Shown here: positions 17,644 through 28,600 of the stretch, in pieces | Layout: every line of letters starts with the position of its first letter | How positions within the stretch are numbered: the stretch's first letter is position 1 | Position numbers and translations under genes: made by a program | Notes under the pieces: generated by a model | The model's input: the letters and a program-made list of their open reading frames with translations, nothing else | Databases searched by the model: none | Told to the model about the DNA's origin: nothing | Origin: Parabacteroides hominis | Lineage (GTDB): Bacteria; Bacteroidota; Bacteroidia; Bacteroidales; Tannerellaceae | Assembly (NCBI RefSeq): GCF_014287585.1 | Contig: NZ_JACOOJ010000005.1 | Location: forward strand, 1-64,000 | Reading direction: 5' to 3' | Length of the DNA stretch: 64,000 nucleotides

Positions 17644-18918
17644 ATGGATTGGTTGATTATTTGTTTACTTGTCGTAATCATTGCTTTACAGGTCTTTTTC
17701 CGCCCTCGGAAAGACCATTCGGATATCGCGAGCGAGCTGAAACGGTTGCTCGACGAAATGCAACGCTCATTTGAACGTATCGAAAAAAACTTCCGGGAAG
17801 ATTTTCGTCTGAACCGGGAAGAAGGCCGCATCGTCGCCAGGGATAACCGGGAAGAACTGACGCGCTCCATGAACGAATTCCGGGATGCTTTCGATCGGGG
17901 GATTGCTTCGTTCAACACCCTCCAACGGGAAAAGTTCGCCAACCTGGACGAACAGCAGCGCCTGCTTGTCGCCAACACGGAAAAACGGTTGGAAGAAATC
18001 CGCTTGACCGTAGATGAGAAATTACAAAAGACACTTAACGACCGGATCGGCCAATCATTCCGGCTTGTGACGGAACAACTGGAAAGCGTACAGAAAGGGC
18101 TTGGAGAAATGCAAACGTTGGCACAAGACGTCGGCGGCTTGAAACGTGTCCTCAGCAATGTAAAGACACGCGGCAACATCGGGGAAATCCAGTTAAGCAT
18201 GCTTCTCGAACAAATCTTGGCGCCGGAACAATACGAGGCGAACGTACACACCCGCAAAGGATCGGATGCCGTCGTGGAGTTTGCCGTCAAACTTCCGGGG
18301 CGTGACGATGTCCGCGAATTTGTCTATCTGCCGATAGACGCAAAATTCCCCAAAGACGTCTACGAACAGCTGCTCGACGCATACGATCACGCCGACCCCC
18401 AGGCAATAGAGGTAGCCGGAAAACTATTGGAAACAACCATTAAAAAGATGGCAAAGGATATTTCCGACAAATATCTGGCTCCCCCCGCCACCACCAACTT
18501 CGGCATTATGTTCCTGCCTTTCGAAGGAATCTATGCGGAGGTCGTACGCCGTTCTTCCCTGCTGGAAGAACTACAACGCAACTATAAGGTGGTCGTCACC
18601 GGCCCGACAACACTTGCCGCGATCCTGAACAGCCTGCAAATGGGATTCCGCACGCTCGCGATCCAGAAACACTCCGGTGAGGTATGGACCATCTTAGGAG
18701 CGGTAAAGAAAGAATTCGAGAAGGTAGGCGGCATGCTGGAAAAAGCACAGAAGAACCTGCAGACAGCCAGCGGGCAGATCGAAGAAGTGTTAGGGACACG
18801 CACACGCGTGATCCAGCGCAAACTGAAAGATGTAGACACCCTCAGCGACAGGGAGGCACGTGCCATCCTTCCCGAAATCGGTTCATTAACGGAGGAAGAA
18901 GACGAAAACGGATTATGA
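17644..18918 (+). CDS. rmuC: DNA recombination protein RmuC
   Basis: A 424-residue protein with an N-terminal membrane helix (MDWLIICLLVVIIALQVF), a long charged coiled coil (about 30-165) and the RmuC nuclease-like domain (about 170-380). That domain has ESGNIGEIQLSMLLEQ-like GNIGEIQLSMLLEQIL, LPIDAKFP and FGIMFLPFEGIYAE. RmuC limits inversions at short inverted repeats in E. coli, which is of interest given the inverted repeats in this window. It overlaps the next gene by ATGA. Confidence 0.93.
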   Translation: MDWLIICLLVVIIALQVFFRPRKDHSDIASELKRLLDEMQRSFERIEKNFREDFRLNREEGRIVARDNREELTRSMNEFRDAFDRGIASFNTLQREKFANLDEQQRLLVANTEKRLEEIRLTVDEKLQKTLNDRIGQSFRLVTEQLESVQKGLGEMQTLAQDVGGLKRVLSNVKTRGNIGEIQLSMLLEQILAPEQYEANVHTRKGSDAVVEFAVKLPGRDDVREFVYLPIDAKFPKDVYEQLLDAYDHADPQAIEVAGKLLETTIKKMAKDISDKYLAPPATTNFGIMFLPFEGIYAEVVRRSSLLEELQRNYKVVVTGPTTLAAILNSLQMGFRTLAIQKHSGEVWTILGAVKKEFEKVGGMLEKAQKNLQTASGQIEEVLGTRTRVIQRKLKDVDTLSDREARAILPEIGSLTEEEDENGL

Positions 18919-20498
18919 AAAAAAGACAGATTCCACATACATACGCCATCATATTTTATATCATTCTTTTCTGTGCCGCCCTCACCTGGATCATTCCGGG
19001 CGGACAATACAAGGAAAGCATCAATGCCGCCGGAGAAAAAACGGTTGTCTACGAAGCGGTAGAACATGTTCCGCAAACCTGGCAGGTGTTCTCGGCTTTT
19101 TACAAGGGATTTGTCGACAAGGCAGATATCATCGTTTTCATCCTGATCATCGGAGGGGCGTTCTGGATCGTCAACGACAGTAAGGCTTTCGATATCGGAA
19201 CCGTCAGCTTCCTGCGCCGTGCCCGCAAGATGGAAAACAACCGCTTCTTGCGTAAGATCGGAGTAGAGAATTTCTTACTTACATCCATCATGCTACTATT
19301 CAGCATATTCGGAGCTGTCTTCGGGATGAGTGAAGAGACAATCGCATTTTGCCTGGTGCTTGTCCCGATGGCGATCTCGATGGGATATGACTCCATTACA
19401 GGCGTTTGCATGGTCTTTGTCGCCGCCGGATTAGGATTTGCCGGAGCGATACTGAACCCGTTTACAATCGGTATCGCACAAGGGCTGGCAGGTATTCCGC
19501 TCTTTTCCGGGATCGAATACCGGATATTTTGCTGGGTCGTAATCAACCTGATCGGTTTCGCCTGGATACTGCGTTATGCCGCCAAGGTCAGGAAAGACCC
19601 GAAATCATCACCGGTCTACGAAGAGGACCAGTATTGGCGGGACCTGCACGGCAATAATTCGCCGGATGTAAGCTACCATACGCCACGTGCCGCCTGGATC
19701 AGTTTCGGGCTACTGGCAACCGTACAAATCATTTTCGCGGCTTATTATCCGACCACTACCTTACAAATCGGGAACAGCGTAATCAAAGGGTTGCCTCTCC
19801 TTCCCGTATTAACGGCAGCTTTCATCCTGACTTCCTTGTTCACCCTACGCAAGACAGTCCATCTTTATATCCTGAACCTCCTCTTCTTCACGATTTTTTA
19901 TCTGATAACGGGAGTGATGGGATATGGCTGGTATATCATGGAGATAGCCACCCTGTTCTTTGCCCTCGGACTGGCTGCCGGCATCGCCAACAACCGGACT
20001 CCGAACGAACTGGTCAAACTGTTTCTGGACGGGTGCAAGGACATTATGAGCGCAGCCTTGGTAGTCGGCCTTGCAGGCGGTATTATCGTGATACTGAAAG
20101 ACGGACTCGTCATCGACACCATTCTCTACAACCTGGCGAAAGGGATGGAAGGGCTCGGACAAGTGGCAACCGTCGGCATGATGTACGTGATCCAGACGCT
20201 GATCAACCTGATCATTCCTTCCGGAAGTGCCAAAGCGGCCCTGACCATGCCGATCATGGCTCCCTTCTCCGACTTGATCGGATTGTCAAAGCAAGCGACC
20301 GTGATGGCTTTCCAGTTCGGAGACGGATTCACCAATATGATCACCCCGACATCGGGAGTGCTGATCGCCGTTCTGGGTGTCAGCCGCATCCCTTACGATA
20401 AATGGTTTCGCTGGGCATGGAAATTCATATTGCTTCTGGTAATAGTCGGATTCCTGTTGCTAATACCGACAGTATTGGTTCCAATGAACGGATTTTAA
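18915..20498 (+). CDS. YfcC/DcuC-family carrier (C4-dicarboxylate or amino-acid type)
   Basis: The start at 18915 (MKKRQIPHTYAIIFYIILF) overlaps the rmuC stop and gives 527 residues with about 12 membrane helices. The motifs IIPGGQY, AGLGFAGAILNPFTIGIAQ and LIIPSGSAKAALTMPIMAPF are those of the YfcC family (PF03606), related to arginine/ornithine antiporters and DcuC. The substrate cannot be set from sequence; arginine decarboxylase is encoded 1 kb downstream on the other strand, which makes an arginine-related role worth considering but is only suggestive. Confidence 0.85.
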   Translation: MKKRQIPHTYAIIFYIILFCAALTWIIPGGQYKESINAAGEKTVVYEAVEHVPQTWQVFSAFYKGFVDKADIIVFILIIGGAFWIVNDSKAFDIGTVSFLRRARKMENNRFLRKIGVENFLLTSIMLLFSIFGAVFGMSEETIAFCLVLVPMAISMGYDSITGVCMVFVAAGLGFAGAILNPFTIGIAQGLAGIPLFSGIEYRIFCWVVINLIGFAWILRYAAKVRKDPKSSPVYEEDQYWRDLHGNNSPDVSYHTPRAAWISFGLLATVQIIFAAYYPTTTLQIGNSVIKGLPLLPVLTAAFILTSLFTLRKTVHLYILNLLFFTIFYLITGVMGYGWYIMEIATLFFALGLAAGIANNRTPNELVKLFLDGCKDIMSAALVVGLAGGIIVILKDGLVIDTILYNLAKGMEGLGQVATVGMMYVIQTLINLIIPSGSAKAALTMPIMAPFSDLIGLSKQATVMAFQFGDGFTNMITPTSGVLIAVLGVSRIPYDKWFRWAWKFILLLVIVGFLLLIPTVLVPMNGF

Positions 20499-21592
20499 TG
20501 GAACGGAAGATCATACATATCGACATGGACGCCTTCTACGCTTCAGTAGAACAGCGGGATAATCCGGAACTTCGCGGGATTCCGCTTGCAGTCGGCCATG
20601 CGGAGGAACGGGGTGTCGTAGCGGCAGCGAGCTACGAAGCCCGGAAATTCGGCGTGCGCTCCGCCATGTCGTCACAAAGGGCAAAACGTCTATGCCCGCA
20701 ACTCACGTTCGTGCCCGGACGGATGGATGTCTATAAAGCGGTGTCCCGCCAGATACACGAAATCTTCCACGAGTATACGGACATTGTCGAGCCGCTTTCA
20801 CTGGACGAGGCGTTTCTGGACGTAACCGAGAATAAGCAGAATATCCCTCTTGCCGTCGACATAGCCAAAGCGATCAAGCTAAAAATCCGGGAAGAACTGC
20901 ATCTGATTGCCTCGGCAGGAGTCTCGTATAATAAGTTTTTAGCCAAAATCGCCTCCGACTACCGCAAGCCGGACGGACTTTGCACCATCCATCCGTCCCA
21001 AGCGGAAGAGTTCATCAAACGCCTGCCGATCGAATCCTTCTGGGGGATCGGCCCGGTCACCGCCCAACGGATGCACTCGTTAGGCATCCATAACGGAGAA
21101 CAGTTGAGAGCTTGTTCACAAGAAATGCTCACCCGGCAATTCGGAAAAGCAGGGATTTTATATTATGAGTTCTCAAGAGGGATAGACCTGCGCCCGGTCG
21201 AAGCGGTCCGAATCCGCAAATCCGTAGGCTGCGAACATACGCTTGAAAAAGACATTTCGCAGCAATCGTCCGTTATCATCGAATTATATCATGTTGCAAC
21301 CGAACTGATCGAACGGCTGCAACGAACCGGCTTCAAAGGAAACACCCTTACTTTAAAGATTAAATTCCATGATTTCAACCAAAAGACAAGAAGCATCACC
21401 CAAAGCCACGAACTGACTACTTTAGCCAAAATACTTCCTTTAGCCAAAGGACTGTTGAAAGACATCGAATATACGACCCACCCGATTCGCCTGATCGGCC
21501 TTTCGGTCTCCAACCCTTACGAGAAGAACGAAGAAAAAGCCCGCTGGGAACAACTCAGTTTCGAATTCAGCGATTGGGATTACTCTAAATAA
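20498..21592 (+). CDS. dinB: DNA polymerase IV (DinB, Y family)
   Basis: The ATG at 20498 overlaps the preceding stop by one base (TAATG), giving 364 residues. The palm has the metal ligands in IIHIDMDAFYASVEQ (Asp9) and the SLDEAFLDVT motif, and the thumb has FWGIGPVTAQRM; a little-finger domain fills the C-terminus. It performs error-prone translesion synthesis. Coupling with rmuC in one operon suggests DNA-maintenance co-expression. No obvious SOS box is seen. Its end overlaps the convergent speA stop by 13 bp. Confidence 0.95.
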   Translation: MERKIIHIDMDAFYASVEQRDNPELRGIPLAVGHAEERGVVAAASYEARKFGVRSAMSSQRAKRLCPQLTFVPGRMDVYKAVSRQIHEIFHEYTDIVEPLSLDEAFLDVTENKQNIPLAVDIAKAIKLKIREELHLIASAGVSYNKFLAKIASDYRKPDGLCTIHPSQAEEFIKRLPIESFWGIGPVTAQRMHSLGIHNGEQLRACSQEMLTRQFGKAGILYYEFSRGIDLRPVEAVRIRKSVGCEHTLEKDISQQSSVIIELYHVATELIERLQRTGFKGNTLTLKIKFHDFNQKTRSITQSHELTTLAKILPLAKGLLKDIEYTTHPIRLIGLSVSNPYEKNEEKARWEQLSFEFSDWDYSK

Positions 21593-23472
21593 GTATATCC
21601 ATACAAGCCGGAACGATAGTTGGAAAGGAACTCCTTGCCTTCTTCAACCGAAATCTTGCCTTCCTTTACAGACTTAGTCACCCAAGTTTCCAGCGTCCTC
21701 ACCAGTTTTTTAGGATTATACTGAACATAATCGAGCACTTCGGCAACCGTTTCTCCGTCGATGACCTGCTCGATGTTGTAGCCTTTTTCATCCACTGTTA
21801 CATGCACGGCATTCGTATCGCCGAAAAGATTGTGCATGTCTCCCAGAATTTCCTGATAGGCCCCCACCAGAAAGACACCGATATAATAAGCATCTTTTCC
21901 TTTCAGCGAATGGACCGGCAGATCATGAGAAACATTGCGCGTCGAAATAAAGTTAGCGATCTTGCCATCCGAATCGCAGGTTATATCCTGCAAAGTCGCC
22001 GTCCGGTCAGGCCGTTCATCCAACCGCTGGATAGGCACGATCGGGAAAATCTGATCGATCGCCCAAGAGTCCGGCAAAGACTGGAAAAGCGAGAAATTAC
22101 AGAAATACTTATCAGCCAACAGCTTGTCCAGCTTGCGAAACTCATCCGGTGCATGTTTCAGGCCGGAAGCGATCTGGCTGATCTCGCGCGTCACAGACCA
22201 ATACAACCGCTCGATCTGGGCGCGGGTCTTCAAATCGACAATGCCATGACTGAACAAATCCAATGCCTCCTCGCGTATCTGCTGCGCATCGTGCCAGGCT
22301 TCCAGCATACGGCTCTGATTCAGCTTATCCCAAATTTCATACAGTTCCTGCACAAGCTCATGGTCGGATTCACTCACTTCGAAGTCTTCATCCATTTCGG
22401 GAAGCGTAGCAGTTTCCAGTACTTCAAATATCAAAACAGAATGATGGGCTGTCAACGAACGTCCGCTCTCCGTTATAATATTCGGATGCGGGATGCCGTT
22501 CTTATCACTGACATCGACCATTGTTGAAATAGAGTCGTTCACATATTCCTGGATGGAATAATTGACACTGCTCTCGCTATTGGAAGAGCGGGTTCCGTCG
22601 TAATCGACTCCCAGTCCGCCGCCAATATCCACAAACTCTATATTGAAGCCCATTGCATGCAGCTGCACATAGAACTGCGACGCTTCACGCAAAGCCGTCT
22701 TAATACGGCGTATCTTGGTCACCTGGCTGCCGATGTGGAAATGGATCAGCTTCAGGCAATCTGCCAAATCTTTCTTTTCAAGGAAATCAAGTGCTTCCAG
22801 CAATTCGCTGGACGTCAAGCCGAACTTGCTGGCATCGCCCCCGCTCTCTTCCCATTTGCCACTGCCGGAAGAGGCCAACTTGATGCGGATGCCGATATTC
22901 GGACGGACATTCAGTTGTTTAGCCATCTTGGCGATCAAAGCCAACTCATTGATCTTCTCGACAACCAAAAAGATGCGTTTCCCCATTTTCTGCGCCAGCA
23001 AAGCCAGTTCGATATAGCTCTCATCCTTGTAGCCGTTGCAGATAATCAAAGAATCCGAATCCGTATTGACCGCAATCACCGCATGGAGTTCCGGCTTGGA
23101 ACCGGCTTCCAACCCTAAGTTGAACTTCTTGCCATGACCGATAATTTCTTCCACTACCGGACGCATCTGATTTACTTTAATAGGATAGATAATGAAATTC
23201 TGCGCCTTATAACCATATTCATCGGAAGCCTGCTTGAAGCAGTTCGCTATCTTTTCAATACGGTTATCCAGAATATCTGGGAAACGGATCAGTACAGGAG
23301 CCTCCACATCCCGTAATTGCAGTTCGTCGACCAGCTCTCTCAGGTCTACACCGACGCCGTCTTTACGAGGAGTTACTACCACATGACCTTTGTCATTGAT
23401 ACCAAAGTACGAAGTACCCCAACCATTGATGTTGTAGAGTTCTTCTGAGTCTTCAATACGCCATTTTCTCAT
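21580..23472 (-). CDS. speA: Biosynthetic arginine decarboxylase (SpeA)
   Basis: I choose the start at 23472 (MRKWRIEDSEELYNINGWG), preceded by a purine-rich ribosome site, giving 630 residues; an ATG 96 bp upstream would add an unrelated hydrophobic tail. The PLP lysine is Lys99 in YPIKVNQMRPVVE; LGLEAGSKPEL, HFHIGSQ and VDIGGGLGVDYDGTRS belong to the alanine-racemase-like barrel. It makes agmatine from arginine, the first step of polyamine synthesis by the agmatine/carbamoylputrescine route. A small inverted repeat (AAATACA-TTTT-TGTATTT, 23490-23507) lies in its leader. Confidence 0.96.
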   Translation of the reverse strand: MRKWRIEDSEELYNINGWGTSYFGINDKGHVVVTPRKDGVGVDLRELVDELQLRDVEAPVLIRFPDILDNRIEKIANCFKQASDEYGYKAQNFIIYPIKVNQMRPVVEEIIGHGKKFNLGLEAGSKPELHAVIAVNTDSDSLIICNGYKDESYIELALLAQKMGKRIFLVVEKINELALIAKMAKQLNVRPNIGIRIKLASSGSGKWEESGGDASKFGLTSSELLEALDFLEKKDLADCLKLIHFHIGSQVTKIRRIKTALREASQFYVQLHAMGFNIEFVDIGGGLGVDYDGTRSSNSESSVNYSIQEYVNDSISTMVDVSDKNGIPHPNIITESGRSLTAHHSVLIFEVLETATLPEMDEDFEVSESDHELVQELYEIWDKLNQSRMLEAWHDAQQIREEALDLFSHGIVDLKTRAQIERLYWSVTREISQIASGLKHAPDEFRKLDKLLADKYFCNFSLFQSLPDSWAIDQIFPIVPIQRLDERPDRTATLQDITCDSDGKIANFISTRNVSHDLPVHSLKGKDAYYIGVFLVGAYQEILGDMHNLFGDTNAVHVTVDEKGYNIEQVIDGETVAEVLDYVQYNPKKLVRTLETWVTKSVKEGKISVEEGKEFLSNYRSGLYGYTYLE

Positions 23473-23687
23473 TTCTTCTTCAGTGCAAAAAATACATTTT
23501 TGTATTTGGAATAAATAAATAGATATTGTCCAGACGTTACAAGTCAATATATCTATCGACAAGCTCATCTTTCAAAATGGTTGTAAATATAAGCATTAGA
23601 TATATAACTATGGCACATTTAGTCAAGAAAAACATCATACAGGGATAATCGTTCCATTTCAGCCGGCAACCGGCTGTCTCCCATACC

Positions 23688-23810
23688 TCATTCGACCTGT
23701 ATCGCCTCGACCGTTTGTTGTTTCGTCACATCCATCGGTACTGCCTGATAATGAACCGAAGAGAAATCGATCGGAATGTTTAAGTTTTCGGAACGAAGAT
23801 AGGTACGGAC
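23688..23810 (-). pseudogene. C-terminal gene relic, unidentified
   Basis: A 40-codon minus-strand frame ends with a TGA at 23688 and reads like real protein (LNIPIDFSSVHYQAVPMDV, then TKQQTVEAIQVE). It has no start and begins directly after the terminator of the susCD operon; upstream the frame closes inside the terminator stem. It looks like the tail of a deleted gene that once followed susD. I do not recognise the family. Confidence 0.45.
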
Positions 23811-23852
23811 AAAAAAAGACTTTGACTACAACCTCACGGCCTGGTCAAAGTC
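23811..23852 (-). terminator. Rho-independent terminator of the susCD operon
   Basis: On the minus strand GACTTTGAC (23852-23844) pairs with GTCAAAGTC (23826-23818), followed by seven T (23817-23811). It lies 36 bp after the susD stop. Confidence 0.85.
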
Positions 23853-23887
23853 AAACGCTTTTATGTAAAAAAAATTAATCTATCCTA

Positions 23888-25639
23888 TTAGTCTATCCAA
23901 CCTTCGTTCTGCTTCAGGTTCCCGTTCATTTGGATTTCTGTTCTCGGAATGGCCCAATTGTACAACTGGTCGCCTCCCCAAGAATAGGAATACTGGATCG
24001 TACCCCAGATCTGCTTCAAACCGGCACCTTCGTGAAACTTGCTTTCATGCAACGTCTTCCAACGCATTTCATCGAAGAAGTTGACACCTTCGCCGGCAAA
24101 CTCCCAACGACGTTCGTTGCGGATACGTTCACGCATATTGTCCTGACCGGTCACCTGCGTATAGGTATTGCTGTTCAGCAACGCGATGCCGGCACGGGCA
24201 CGTACCATGTTCACCCATTGCACCGCTTCGTCGGTCTTCCCCTGCTCGTTCAAGCATTCGGCCAGCGAAAGGACTACGTCTGCATAGCGGATGATAGGGA
24301 TATCGATCGGTGAATACGTACGGTTCGGGATTTCAGAAGCACCCTCAGCCACGAACTTACGGAACAGATAGTAGAAACGGTTGTTTGTATCCGTCTTCAC
24401 GTCGAACGGATCTGCCGTGTCATATCCTCTGTACGGCCAGCGAAGCGTATAAGTGTAGTCCGTCGCACTGTTAGCGCCGGCATACTGGGAATACGGGGTG
24501 ATGACAGTTGCCTGCAAACGCGGGTCGCGGTTGGCATAAGCCGCCAAGATACGCGCCTCGTTGCCCGAATCCAGATATTTAGACAGGTCGGCACCGTCGT
24601 CCGTCATCTTCGTCTTTTCATCGTCCGTCATGCCATCGCGCAGGAAGTAGACAGAACGGGCACTTGCACTCATGCTGTTGTAGCCGGGGATATAGTCGTC
24701 CCAATCGAACGGCTTGCCGTCCACACATTCATACGTATTGACGAAGTCTGTGCTGACCAAGTAGGTATTCCAGCAAGAACCGAACGTCACACGCGAACCA
24801 TAGCGGAAGGAGAATGAGTTACCGTAACCGCTCTCGCCGATGCACTGCATGGAGAAAATCATTTCATCGCTCTGCTCATTGGCTTCTTTGAACAATTGCT
24901 TGTAGCCACCCTGGAACAGGGCATATCCCAAATCGCCCACCTTGCGGAAGTCAGCTTCGGCCTTAGCCCATTCGCTCATCCACATATAGGCTTTTCCACG
25001 TAGGGCATAAGCGGCACCCTTCGTGGCACGTCCGTAGCTGGCATCGCCAGCGGCATACTTGTCGGGCAGGTCAGCCGTATTGATAGCATCCGTCAAGTCA
25101 GTGATGATCTGATTCCAGACCTCGGCTTCCGTATTGCGTCCTTTGGTAAAGTCGTCCAACTCGGTCGGTTCAAGATACAAGGGTACACCTTTGTACATCA
25201 TGTTCAACTTGTAATAGAAGAATGCACGCAGGAACTTTGATTCAGCCATCAGGCGGTTCAGTTTCGATTCGCTCAGGGGCGCATTCGGCAGGTTGGCAAT
25301 GGCGTCGTTGCAACGGCTGATGCCTTCGTAGTGGGCCGACCAATAGCCGGAGAACAGGCCGTCGCTCGTCGTGATGTTGCCGATAGTCAGCGCGTAGTCG
25401 CGGTCGCGGCAATCAGCCGATACGCCGAAACATTCGAACTTGTACAAATCGTAAGCGACATTGTCAGCAAGCAACCGGTTATAGATCCCCGTCACCCCCA
25501 TGTCGGCCAAGTTTTCGGACGTCCACATGTTTCCGGAAGAAATGGAACTGTAGGGAGTCAAGTCCATCAAGTCTCCCCGGCAACCGGTCAACAAAGCGGT
25601 TACCACACCGATCAAACATATATTTTTAATGAGTTTCAT
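23888..25639 (-). CDS. SusD/RagB-family outer-membrane lipoprotein
   Basis: A 583-residue lipoprotein. The signal ends in LLTGC with lipidated Cys20, then RGDLMDLTPYSS. The SusD core of helical repeats is visible: AESKFLRAFFYYKLNMMY, RGKAYMWMSEWAKAEADFR, and the C-terminal region VVLSLAECLNEQGKTDEAV with NERRWEFAGEGVNFFDEMRW. It forms the lid over the SusC channel and binds the nutrient at the cell surface. It follows susC by 21 bp and ends the operon. No enzymes for a known glycan are adjacent, so the substrate is open. Confidence 0.95.
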   Translation of the reverse strand: MKLIKNICLIGVVTALLTGCRGDLMDLTPYSSISSGNMWTSENLADMGVTGIYNRLLADNVAYDLYKFECFGVSADCRDRDYALTIGNITTSDGLFSGYWSAHYEGISRCNDAIANLPNAPLSESKLNRLMAESKFLRAFFYYKLNMMYKGVPLYLEPTELDDFTKGRNTEAEVWNQIITDLTDAINTADLPDKYAAGDASYGRATKGAAYALRGKAYMWMSEWAKAEADFRKVGDLGYALFQGGYKQLFKEANEQSDEMIFSMQCIGESGYGNSFSFRYGSRVTFGSCWNTYLVSTDFVNTYECVDGKPFDWDDYIPGYNSMSASARSVYFLRDGMTDDEKTKMTDDGADLSKYLDSGNEARILAAYANRDPRLQATVITPYSQYAGANSATDYTYTLRWPYRGYDTADPFDVKTDTNNRFYYLFRKFVAEGASEIPNRTYSPIDIPIIRYADVVLSLAECLNEQGKTDEAVQWVNMVRARAGIALLNSNTYTQVTGQDNMRERIRNERRWEFAGEGVNFFDEMRWKTLHESKFHEGAGLKQIWGTIQYSYSWGGDQLYNWAIPRTEIQMNGNLKQNEGWID

Positions 25640-25660
25640 ATTCTTGATACCTTATTTTGA

Positions 25661-28600
25661 TTAGAATGATACATTAACACCGAAAGCGAATTGTCTCAAA
25701 GAGGTGTATTCAGGAGTAGCTCCCAATTCCGGATCCTGACCTGGATACTTGGTGATATTGAATACGTTCTCGATAGACATATACAGACGCAGATTATCCA
25801 TATAAGCTTTCTTGCTGATAGTAGCCGGCAATGTGTAGCCGACAGTCAGGTTTTTCAGCTTCAGATAGTTCCCGTTAAACAGATACAAAGAGCTTGTCTC
25901 TAAGTTCTGGAATCCGCTTTCCCCGTTCACCAAACGTCCGTATTTGGCATTGACGTTCGTGCGGGAATCGCTCGGATTTGTCGGATCGTAGAAGTAGTGG
26001 TCGTAAGCAATGTCCGTACCCAATGCCACCCCGACACGGGTACTCGGCGAGTTGTAGCCGGTCGAAGTGCCCCAATAGAGCTTGAATCCGGCAGCACCTG
26101 CCCAGTTCATCGAAACGTCGAATCCCTTCCAGGCGGCAGACAATTGCAAACCGAAGTTGTATTTCGGGTCTTTGGAAATGCCTTGGAACTCGCGGTCGTC
26201 CGAACCGCCATAAATACCGTCACCGTTGGCATCGGCATAGATGTAGTCACCATACCAGATCTTGTCCTTGCTGATCGTCTTGTTCGGCATCAGCGTATAG
26301 CCGGCATCGATCATGGCTTTCGCCCATTCCATATCGGTTTCCGTACGGATCATACCGTCGACCGGTCCACCGTTGATTCCGTCGGCAGCATAGCCCTTGC
26401 CACTACCCATATACGGGTTCTTCAGGAAATATTCGTTCTTGATATTCCCTTCGATAATCGGGTTTACAGCAGATGAGCTGGAAGCCACCTCACCCAAGTT
26501 ACTCTTCCATTCGCCGTTTTCATCGTATCCGGCACTGAATTTGCCCTTATATTTGGTCACTTTGTTCGGCGTATAGGAGAAATTACCGCTTACCGAGTAA
26601 GAAACTTCACCAATCTTATCCTGCCATCCCAACGTCAATTCGACGCCTTTCTTCACCATCTCGGCCAAGTTCTGACGGGGAGCCGATTTACTACCGACCG
26701 TCAAGTAGATAGACGGCGTGTACAAGATACCGGTCGTATTGCTATGGAACGCATCGAACGTGAACGACAAACGGTTGTTGAGGGCATTCAAGTCGATACC
26801 GATGTTAGCCATCGTCGACGTTTCCCATGACAGCATGGAGTTGGCCAAAGAGGTACTGGCCAGACCGGAGGTCAGGATACCACCAAACGAGTAGCGGGAG
26901 CTACCATAAGTAGACTGGTATTCGTAGTTGCCCACATCATCTCCACCGTCATTACCTACGGAACCGTAAGAGACGCGGAGCTTCAAGTTATCCAACCAAT
27001 TGCGCGTATTCTCCATAAAGGCTTCTTCCGAAACACGCCATGCGGCAGATGCGGAAGGGAACGTACCCCAACGGTAATCTCTGTGGTAACGGGAGTTTCC
27101 ATCGTAACGCAAGTTGGCTTCAAATAAATATCTGGACTTGTAAGCGTAGTTGACACGTCCGAAGAACGAACGACGCGCCTTATCAATGGTACCACCGTTG
27201 ATGCTCTGCATTTCAGTAGCCGATCCCGGCGTATGTACCGACGCATCAATCAACCCTTTCTTCTGTGCACTCCGGGTATCCTGGTTGTAGTAATATTCTT
27301 CGTAACCGGCCATGACACCCAAGTCATGATCATTCGCGATTGTCGTATTATAACGCAAAATATTCTGGATCGTATAGCTATAATCCGAACGATTGTAGAA
27401 ATAGGTCGTCATCTCGGAAGGAGCTGTGGCGGGAGACATAACGGTTCCGTCACTGAAACGAACCTTTTCATACGGGTTGGTCCAAGTCGCATTGTCTTCC
27501 CAATACCGCTTGTAGTTCAGGTTGAAGTCCCACGAAAGGCCCTTCAACGGAGAGATAGTCGAATAGAGCGTAGTGTTGAAGTTCGTCTTCTGCTTCTTTC
27601 CGTCTTGCCCGTTCAAGAAAGCCCCGATGGAGTTGGCGGTAGCCGATTCTTCGGGAGCTTCCGGATAACCGTAAGCACCGTTCCATTCCGGATACAAGCC
27701 CGGCGTCGTCTGGCGCAGGTAGTTGTTGGCGTTATCGAAGTTTCCCGCCTCCTTGTCTTCCTGAGAAGCAAACGTTCGCGTTCCGACCGTCAACCAATCC
27801 GTCACCTTTGCCTCGATGTTGGCACGCAACGTATATTTCTTGATACCGGTATTTTCAACCAGACCGGGGTTATCCAAATAGCCGGCCGACATCAACACGC
27901 GGATCTTGTCTGAACCGCCGTTAACAGACACATTATGGTCGTTGATCAAGCCATGTCCGAACAGATAGTCCTGCCAGTTAGTGTTCGGGTAGGCGATGTA
28001 GTTGGGCACGCCGTTTTCGTTCACCCCGTTCGGATCTTTCGACTTCTCGCGCCAGAGGTCGATCGTGCTTTGTGCAAAGTGATTCGGCTGGCCGATGTTT
28101 TCAAACGACTCGTTGATCCATGTCATGTAGTCGGCATAATCGGTGATCTGGTCGATCAGGTTAGTCGGCTGCGCATAAGAGATACGTCCGGTATAGGAAA
28201 CCGACAGTTTACCAGCCTTACCCTTTTTTGTCGTGATCAAGATAACACCATTGGCTGCACGTGAACCATAGATTGAAGAGGAAGCGGCATCCTTCAGGAC
28301 GGAGATGTTCTCAATATCCTGTGGGTTCACCAAGTCCATCGAACCTTCCACACCGTCGATCAAGACCAACGGGTCCTGGTTGTTCAAGGTTCCGACACCA
28401 CGGATACGGATCGTCGAACCGTCGCTACCCGGCTGTCCGGAGTTCTGCATGACCTGCACACCGGCACTGATACCGGCTAAGGCATTCGACACATTCGTGA
28501 TCGGGCGAGACAAAGCCTGTTCTTCGAAGTTTACGGAAGAGACGGAACCCGTCAAATTCACCTTCTTCTGCGTACCGTAACCTACGACAACGACTTCATC

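Larger units (their letters stand above)
23473..23887. other. Intergenic region with a gene relic and the susCD terminator
   Basis: Holds the speA leader (up to about 23600), the relic at 23688-23810 and the terminator at 23811-23852. Otherwise nothing is seen. Confidence 0.7.

Noticed and set aside
18684..18915. Upstream extension of the carrier gene into rmuC
   Set aside because: The added residues are a shifted-frame shadow of rmuC; the ATGA overlap gives a normal membrane start.
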